From positions 1 through 28,932 of the forward strand of contig JAEYAG010000200.1 of assembly GCA_023451265.1 (NCBI GenBank): a stretch of DNA of 28,932 bases. Direction: 5' to 3'. A program made the translations under genes and the position numbers. Source of the stretch: Actinomycetes bacterium. GTDB taxonomy: Bacteria > Actinomycetota > Actinomycetes > Actinomycetales > Microbacteriaceae. The notes under the pieces are model-generated. The model was not told the origin of the DNA. It made no database searches and was given only the letters and a program-made list of their open reading frames with translations. Of this stretch, positions 22,665-28,932 are shown one piece after another; position 1 is the stretch's first letter; each line of letters begins with the position of its first letter.

Positions 22665-22676
22665 TACCCTGAGCAG
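22665..22676 (+). promoter_or_regulatory. -10 box of fadD-like gene (leaderless geometry)
   Basis: TACCCT (22665-22670) is followed by six bases and then the ATG at 22677. Transcription would begin at the A of the start codon. This decides between the ATG at 22677 and the in-frame ATG at 22638, since the latter would be upstream of the transcript start. Confidence 0.5.
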
Positions 22677-24383
<1,707 letters not shown>

Positions 24384-24393
24384 CGCGCGCACG

Positions 24394-24470
24394 AACTGCA
24401 AGGCCGCGCGACGCGACACGCCGGTGGGCGGGCGCCGGGCGCGGCGTGTCGGCCACGATCCCTTGCAGTT
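24394..24470. repeat. Nested inverted repeat after the fadD-like gene
   Basis: AACTGCAAGG (24394-24403) pairs perfectly with CCTTGCAGTT (24461-24470), and inside it CGACACGCCG (24414-24423) pairs perfectly with CGGCGTGTCG (24442-24451). The two stems together could form a long stem-loop beginning about 10 bases after the fadD-like stop. No T-tract follows, so it is not a standard intrinsic terminator. Its core recurs in weaker form after ftsQ and in the spacer before murG, suggesting a family of intergenic palindromes. Confidence 0.7.
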
Positions 24471-24500
24471 GCGGCGGCGGCGGCGACGGAGACGGCGCGA

Positions 24501-24527
24501 GGTTCACCCTCTACTCGAGGGTGAGCC
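24501..24527. promoter_or_regulatory. 11-bp hairpin/operator upstream of dnaE1
   Basis: TCACCCTC (24504-24511) and GAGGGTGA (24517-24524) are perfect complements around TACTC. With flanking GG/CC and one G-T wobble the stem reaches 11 bp (24501-24527). It ends 62 bases upstream of the dnaE1 start. Without a T-tract it is more likely a protein-binding dyad (the shape recalls MerR-type sites) or an RNA 3'-end hairpin than an intrinsic terminator; which one is unknown. Confidence 0.55.
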
Positions 24528-24577
24528 GACCTCCCGGACGAGCCGCGCGCGGGAGAGCCGATGTCGGAACCGCTTCG

Positions 24578-24589
24578 TAGAATCGGGTG
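24578..24589 (+). promoter_or_regulatory. -10 box of dnaE1 (leaderless geometry)
   Basis: TAGAAT (24578-24583) followed by six bases and then ATG at 24590 gives transcription starting at the A of the start codon. The GTG at 24587, one codon upstream in the same frame, would fall before the transcript start and is therefore disfavoured. Confidence 0.6.
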
Positions 24590-27500
24590 ATGGCCACCGA
24601 CTCCTTTGTACACCTGCACGTGCACAGCGAGTACTCGATGCTCGACGGAGCCGCGAAGATCGGTGCGATGACGAAGGCGGCAGCCGAATACGGAATGCCG
24701 GCGATCGCCGTCACCGACCACGGCAACACGTTCGCGGCGTTCGAGTTCTACAACGCGGCCAAGGCCGCGGGCGTGAACCCGATCATCGGGCTCGAGGCCT
24801 ACGTCACCCCCGGCACGCACCGCAGCGACAAGTCCCGGGTCGCGTGGGGCTCGCCCGACCAGAAGAGCGACGACGTGTCCGGCTCGGGCGCGTACACGCA
24901 CATGACGCTGTGGAGCGAGAACACCGCCGGGATGCACAACCTGTTCCGGCTGAGCTCCCGCTCGAGCATGGAGGGCTACTACTTCAAGCCCCGCATGGAC
25001 CGGGAACTGCTGCAGACCTACGGCAAGGGCCTCATCGCAACGACCGGGTGCCCGTCCGGCGAGGTGCAGACCCGGCTGCGACTGGGGCAGTACGACGCCG
25101 CGCGCGCCGCGGCCGCGGAGTTCCAGGACATCTTCGGCAAGGAGAACTACTTCGCCGAGATCATGGACCACGGCCTCTCGATCGAGCGCCGCATCATGAC
25201 CGACCTGCTGCGGCTCGCGAAGGATCTCGACATCCCGCTGGTCGCCACCAACGACTCCCATTACACGCACCAGCACGAGGCCGACGCCCACGAGGCGCTG
25301 CTCTGCGTGCAGTCGGGGTCGACGCTCGACGATCCGAACCGGTTCAAGTTCGACGGCGACGGCTACTACATCAAGACGGCGCAGGAGATGCGCCAGCTCT
25401 TCCGCGACCATCCCGAGGCGTGCGACAACACGCTCCTGATCGCGGAGCGGTGCCAGGTCGAGTTCAACACCGCCGCGAACTACATGCCCCGCTTCCCGGT
25501 GCCCGACGGCGAGACCGAGGACAGCTGGCTCATCAAAGAGGTCGAGAAGGGCCTGCACTACCGGTACCCCGCCGGCATCCCCGACAAGGTCAGAAAGCAA
25601 GCGGAGTACGAGACCGGGATCATCCTCCAGATGGGGTTCCCGGGATACTTCCTCGTCGTCGCCGACTTCATCAACTGGGCCAAGGACAACGGCATCCGCG
25701 TCGGACCCGGACGTGGCTCCGGCGCCGGATACATGGTCGCCTACGCGATGAAGATCACCGACCTCGACCCGCTCGAGCACGGCCTCATCTTCGAGCGCTT
25801 CCTCAACCCCGACCGCGTCTCCATGCCCGACTTCGACGTCGACTTCGACGACCGGCGCCGTGGCGAGGTCATCGACTACGTGACGCAGAAGTACGGCTCC
25901 GAGCGGGTCGCGCAGATCGTCACGTACGGCACCATCAAGTCCAAGCAGGCGCTGAAGGATGCCGGGCGCGTGCTCGGCTTCCCGTTCAGCATGGGCGAGC
26001 GCCTCACCAAGGCCATGCCGCCGCCCGTCATGGGCAAGGACATGGAGCTCGGCGGCATGTTCAACCCCGAGCATCCGCGGTTCAAGGAGGCGAGCGAGTT
26101 CCGCAGCCTCATCGAGACCGACCCCGAGGCGAAGACGGTCTTCGACCGGGCGCTCGGGCTCGAGGGCCTGAAGCGCCAGTGGGGCGTGCACGCGGCCGGG
26201 GTCATCATGTCCTCGGAGCCGCTGCTGGACATCATCCCCATCATGCGCCGCGAGCAGGACGGCCAGATCGTCACGCAGTTCGACTACCCGTCGTGCGAGG
26301 CGCTCGGCCTCATCAAAATGGACTTCCTGGGGCTGCGCAACCTCACGATCATCTCCGACGCGCTCGACAACATCCGCATGAACCGCGGCGAGGAGATCGA
26401 CCTCGAGCACCTCAGCCTCGACGATCGCGACGCGTACGATCTGCTGACCCGCGGTGACACCCTGGGCGTCTTCCAGCTCGACGGCGGCCCGATGCGGGCG
26501 CTCCTGCGCCTCATGAAGCCCGACAACTTCGAGGACATCTCCGCCGTCATCGCGCTGTACCGTCCCGGTCCGATGGGCGCGAACTCGCACACCAACTACG
26601 CGCTGCGCAAGAACGGGCAGCAGCCGATCACCCCGATCCATCCCGAACTCGAAGAACCGCTGCGCGACATCCTCGACACGACCTACGGCCTGATCATCTA
26701 CCAGGAGCAGGTCATGGCCATCGCGCAGAAGGTCGCCGGGTTCTCCCTCGGTCAGGCCGACATCCTGCGCCGCGCGATGGGCAAGAAGAAGAAGTCCGAG
26801 CTGGACAAGCAGTACGAGGGCTTCTCCGGCGGCATGAAGGAGCGCGGCTTCGGGGAGGGCGCGATCCAGGCGCTGTGGGACATCCTGCTGCCGTTCTCGG
26901 ACTACGCCTTCAACAAGGCGCACTCCGCCGCCTACGGCTTGGTGTCGTACTGGACGGCGTACCTGAAGGCCCACTATCCCGCCGAGTACATGGCCGCGCT
27001 CCTCACGAGCGTCGGCGACTCGAAGGACAAGATGGCGGTGTACCTCAACGAGTGCCGCCGCATGGGCATCAAGGTGCTGCCGCCCGACGTCAGCGAGTCG
27101 ATCCGCTACTTCGCCGCCGTCGGCGACGACATCCGTTTCGGCCTGGGCGCCGTGCGCAACGTCGGCGCCAACGTCGTCGACGGGATCGTCGCGGCCCGCG
27201 AGTCCGGCCCCTACACCGGGTTCCACGACTTCCTCACGCGCGTGCCCGCGCAGGTGGCGAACAAGCGCACGATCGAATCGCTCATCAAGGCGGGCGCGTT
27301 CGACTCGCTCGGCTCCACGCGCCGCGCGCTGATGGAGATCCACGAGGACGCCACCGAGCAGGCGGTGCTCGACAAGCGACGCGAGGCGAACGGCGAGGTC
27401 GGCTTCGACTTCGACAGCCTGTGGGGCGACGACGAGCCGCAGGCGGTGCAGAAGGTTCCCGACCGGCCGGAGTGGACGAAGAAGGACAAGCTCGCCTTCG

Positions 27501-28108
27501 AGCGCGAGATGCTCGGCCTCTACGTCTCGGACCATCCGCTGGCCGGGCTCGAGATCCCGCTCGCCAAGCACGCGTCGACCTCGATCCACGACCTCCTCGC
27601 CTCGGATGACGTGAACGACGGCGACATCGTCACCGTCGCGGGTCTGGTCACGAGCGTGCAGCACCGCGTCGCGAAGCAGAGCGGCAATCCCTACGGCATG
27701 ATCACGGTCGAGGACTTCGACGGCGAGGTGACCGTCATGTTCATGGGCAAGACCTACACCGAGTTCTCGTCGATGCTCGTCGCCGACTCGATCCTCGTCG
27801 TGCGGGGGCGCGTGTCGCGACGCGACGACGGCCTGAACCTGCACGGCCAGTCCGCCTTCTCGCCGGACCTCGGGTCGATGGATGCCGCGGGACCGCTGGT
27901 CCTGCTCATGCCCGAGCACCGCGCCACCGAATCGACGATCGGTCAGCTCGTCGAGGTGTTCGGCCGTCACCCCGGCACCACCGAGGTGACGCTGAAGCTG
28001 CACAAGGGCGGCGTCGCGAAGGTGTTCGAGGTGCCTGCCCAGGTGGGCGTCACGGTCGACCTGTACGGCGAGCTCAAGGGGCTTCTCGGTCCGCAATGTC
28101 TCGGGTGA
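24590..28108 (+). CDS. dnaE: DNA polymerase III alpha subunit DnaE1
   Basis: A 1172-aa C-family replicative polymerase. The N-terminal PHP domain (about 1-290) starts MATDSFVHLHVHSEYS with the metal-ligand pair H8 and H10 and TDHG near residue 43, apparently intact; in M. tuberculosis DnaE1 this domain is the proofreading exonuclease. The polymerase core holds GPGRGSGAGYMVAYA, the catalytic D416-V-D418 in MPDFDVDFDDRR, KMDFLGLRNLT, YRPGPMG, and PFSDYAFNKAHSAAYG. A C-terminal OB fold lies at about 1011-1090 (GDIVTVAGLVTSVQHRVA, with GMITVEDFDGEVTVMFM). Size and order match DnaE1 rather than the error-prone DnaE2, which lacks this context. Confidence 0.97.
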   Translation: MATDSFVHLHVHSEYSMLDGAAKIGAMTKAAAEYGMPAIAVTDHGNTFAAFEFYNAAKAAGVNPIIGLEAYVTPGTHRSDKSRVAWGSPDQKSDDVSGSGAYTHMTLWSENTAGMHNLFRLSSRSSMEGYYFKPRMDRELLQTYGKGLIATTGCPSGEVQTRLRLGQYDAARAAAAEFQDIFGKENYFAEIMDHGLSIERRIMTDLLRLAKDLDIPLVATNDSHYTHQHEADAHEALLCVQSGSTLDDPNRFKFDGDGYYIKTAQEMRQLFRDHPEACDNTLLIAERCQVEFNTAANYMPRFPVPDGETEDSWLIKEVEKGLHYRYPAGIPDKVRKQAEYETGIILQMGFPGYFLVVADFINWAKDNGIRVGPGRGSGAGYMVAYAMKITDLDPLEHGLIFERFLNPDRVSMPDFDVDFDDRRRGEVIDYVTQKYGSERVAQIVTYGTIKSKQALKDAGRVLGFPFSMGERLTKAMPPPVMGKDMELGGMFNPEHPRFKEASEFRSLIETDPEAKTVFDRALGLEGLKRQWGVHAAGVIMSSEPLLDIIPIMRREQDGQIVTQFDYPSCEALGLIKMDFLGLRNLTIISDALDNIRMNRGEEIDLEHLSLDDRDAYDLLTRGDTLGVFQLDGGPMRALLRLMKPDNFEDISAVIALYRPGPMGANSHTNYALRKNGQQPITPIHPELEEPLRDILDTTYGLIIYQEQVMAIAQKVAGFSLGQADILRRAMGKKKKSELDKQYEGFSGGMKERGFGEGAIQALWDILLPFSDYAFNKAHSAAYGLVSYWTAYLKAHYPAEYMAALLTSVGDSKDKMAVYLNECRRMGIKVLPPDVSESIRYFAAVGDDIRFGLGAVRNVGANVVDGIVAARESGPYTGFHDFLTRVPAQVANKRTIESLIKAGAFDSLGSTRRALMEIHEDATEQAVLDKRREANGEVGFDFDSLWGDDEPQAVQKVPDRPEWTKKDKLAFEREMLGLYVSDHPLAGLEIPLAKHASTSIHDLLASDDVNDGDIVTVAGLVTSVQHRVAKQSGNPYGMITVEDFDGEVTVMFMGKTYTEFSSMLVADSILVVRGRVSRRDDGLNLHGQSAFSPDLGSMDAAGPLVLLMPEHRATESTIGQLVEVFGRHPGTTEVTLKLHKGGVAKVFEVPAQVGVTVDLYGELKGLLGPQCLG

Positions 28109-28125
28109 GGCCGGCGACCCGCGAG

Positions 28126-28131
28126 TAGGAT
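28126..28131 (+). promoter_or_regulatory. -10 box of the right-edge membrane protein gene
   Basis: TAGGAT, 18 bases after the dnaE1 stop, predicts a start near 28138 and a leader of about 30 bases that carries GGAAGGA (28153-28159) before the GTG at 28168. Confidence 0.45.
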
Positions 28132-28167
28132 CGCTGTGGAGTTTCCCGTTCCGGAAGGATGCGCACC

Positions 28168-28932
28168 GTGACCGACGAGAAGAACACACCCGAGACCGAA
28201 CCGGCGGCCGAGCCCGTCATCGCTCCCGCCACCGACGCGGCGGCTGATGAGTCCCGCGAGGGTGAGGCCGCGGCATCCGGGCACGATGACGACGTGACCT
28301 ACGCGTCGTTCGCCGAGGCCTTCGAGGCCCTCACCGACGGACCGGAGGGCGTCGACGCGTCGGCGCCGCCGCAGTACGGCGTCGGGCCGTTCTCCATTCG
28401 CGAGGTCGCGCTCGCGGGCGTCTGGCTGCTCGCGTTCGTCTTCTCGTTCTTCCCGATCTACGACTACGGCCGCGCCGGAACCGGGCCGTCGGTGTGGACC
28501 GGCATCGACTGGCTGCTGACGATCGGCACGCCGACGATCGCGGTGTTCCTCCTGGGTCTGCGCCGGCTGTCCCCGCAGGGCATCCGCCGCGTCGGCTCGC
28601 TCGGCATCGACCAGTTCGCCTCCGTCGCCTTCTCGGTCTCGGCCATCATCTGGCTGGGCCTGCTGTGGAGCTCGTTCGTCTCCGTCTCGGGCACGGGCAT
28701 CTTCCTGTCGACGTGGGTCGTGTGGGTCGAGTTCATTCTCATGCTCGCGGGCGTCCTGCTGACGGTGTTCGCGCCGCTGTTCCCCACCATCGGCGAGGAC
28801 TTCCGCCACCGCCCCGAGGTGCCCGCACATCGCTTCGCGCGCCCCGCCCGCCCCGTCGTCGCGCGCCCCGCGGCACCCCGGCCGGCGGCTGCCGCCGCGC
28901 AGCACACCGCGAGCCCGTACGCGGCTCAGACT
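28168..28932 (+). CDS. Unidentified four-span membrane protein (partial, runs off right edge)
   Basis: GTG at 28168, preceded by GGAAGGA, opens 255 codons without a stop to the end of the window. Residues 1-75 are acidic and low-complexity (Glu, Ala, Pro, Asp). Four hydrophobic segments follow at about 78-95 (EVALAGVWLLAFVFSFFP), 112-129 (IDWLLTIGTPTIAVFLLG), 150-172 (FASVAFSVSAIIWLGLLWSSFV) and 180-205 (FLSTWVVWVEFILMLAGVLL). The end visible here is Pro/Ala/Arg-rich (RPARPVVARPAAPRPAAA). I do not recognise the family. Position after dnaE1 and its own promoter suggest an independent gene. Confidence 0.75.
   Translation, partial: MTDEKNTPETEPAAEPVIAPATDAAADESREGEAAASGHDDDVTYASFAEAFEALTDGPEGVDASAPPQYGVGPFSIREVALAGVWLLAFVFSFFPIYDYGRAGTGPSVWTGIDWLLTIGTPTIAVFLLGLRRLSPQGIRRVGSLGIDQFASVAFSVSAIIWLGLLWSSFVSVSGTGIFLSTWVVWVEFILMLAGVLLTVFAPLFPTIGEDFRHRPEVPAHRFARPARPVVARPAAPRPAAAAAQHTASPYAAQT

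Noticed and set aside
24501..24527. Hairpin before dnaE1 as part of a tRNA or T-box
   Set aside because: GGTTCA recalls a tRNA T-arm, but there is no acceptor stem, anticodon arm or T-box antiterminator in the surroundings.
24587..24589. GTG one codon upstream as the dnaE1 start
   Set aside because: It lies before the transcript start predicted from the TAGAAT box; the adjacent ATG matches the leaderless spacing seen at other genes.

Overview
The window is high-GC (about 70% by eye) actinobacterial chromosome, most likely from Microbacteriaceae and probably Microbacterium or a close relative. Support comes from the gene order, which parallels the Mycobacterium tuberculosis Rv2175c-Rv2145c block followed by lspA, an RluD-type gene and dnaE1, from the GTG-rich starts with 4-nt GTGA/ATGA stop-start overlaps, and from TANNNT -10 boxes placed just before start codons. 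The genus is inference. No rRNA, tRNA, CRISPR array, insertion sequence or phage gene was seen.

Layout. 1-2336: the start of a leftward secreted protein, an Rv2175c-type DNA-binding protein, a leftward polyprenyl (GGPP-type) synthase and a small DUF3040 membrane protein, closed by a strong intrinsic terminator. 2385-22505: the division and cell-wall (dcw) cluster, mraZ-rsmH-ftsL-ftsI-murF-mraY-murD-ftsW-murG, then a leftward PadR regulator/membrane protein pair, then murC-ftsQ-ftsZ-yggS-sepF-yggT-wag31-lspA-rluD-like. 22506-24589: a separately promoted acyl-CoA synthetase gene lying between two palindrome-rich spacers. 24590-28932: the replicative DNA polymerase gene dnaE1 and the start of an unidentified membrane protein that runs off the right edge.

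Function. MurC, MurD and MurF build the UDP-MurNAc-pentapeptide, MraY and MurG make lipid II, and FtsW with FtsI polymerise and cross-link septal peptidoglycan. FtsZ, SepF, FtsQ and FtsL position and build the divisome, and Wag31/DivIVA directs polar growth. The polyprenyl synthase may feed isoprenoid or lipid-carrier synthesis. murE, normally between ftsI and murF, is absent, as is pgeF, normally after ftsZ.

Main points for a second look. Four genes (polyprenyl synthase, murG, fadD-like, dnaE1) have a TANNNT box exactly six bases before the start codon, the geometry of leaderless transcription. mraZ is preceded by three AAGTGG repeats at an exact 10-bp period. The ftsZ leader is an AT-rich island of nested palindromes. 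Several intergenic spacers hold long inverted repeats, some sharing a GAACTGCA-like core. A GTSA-type repeat array lies in the leftmost divergent promoter region. I found no clearly new multi-gene system; the most unusual material is regulatory and in the spacers.
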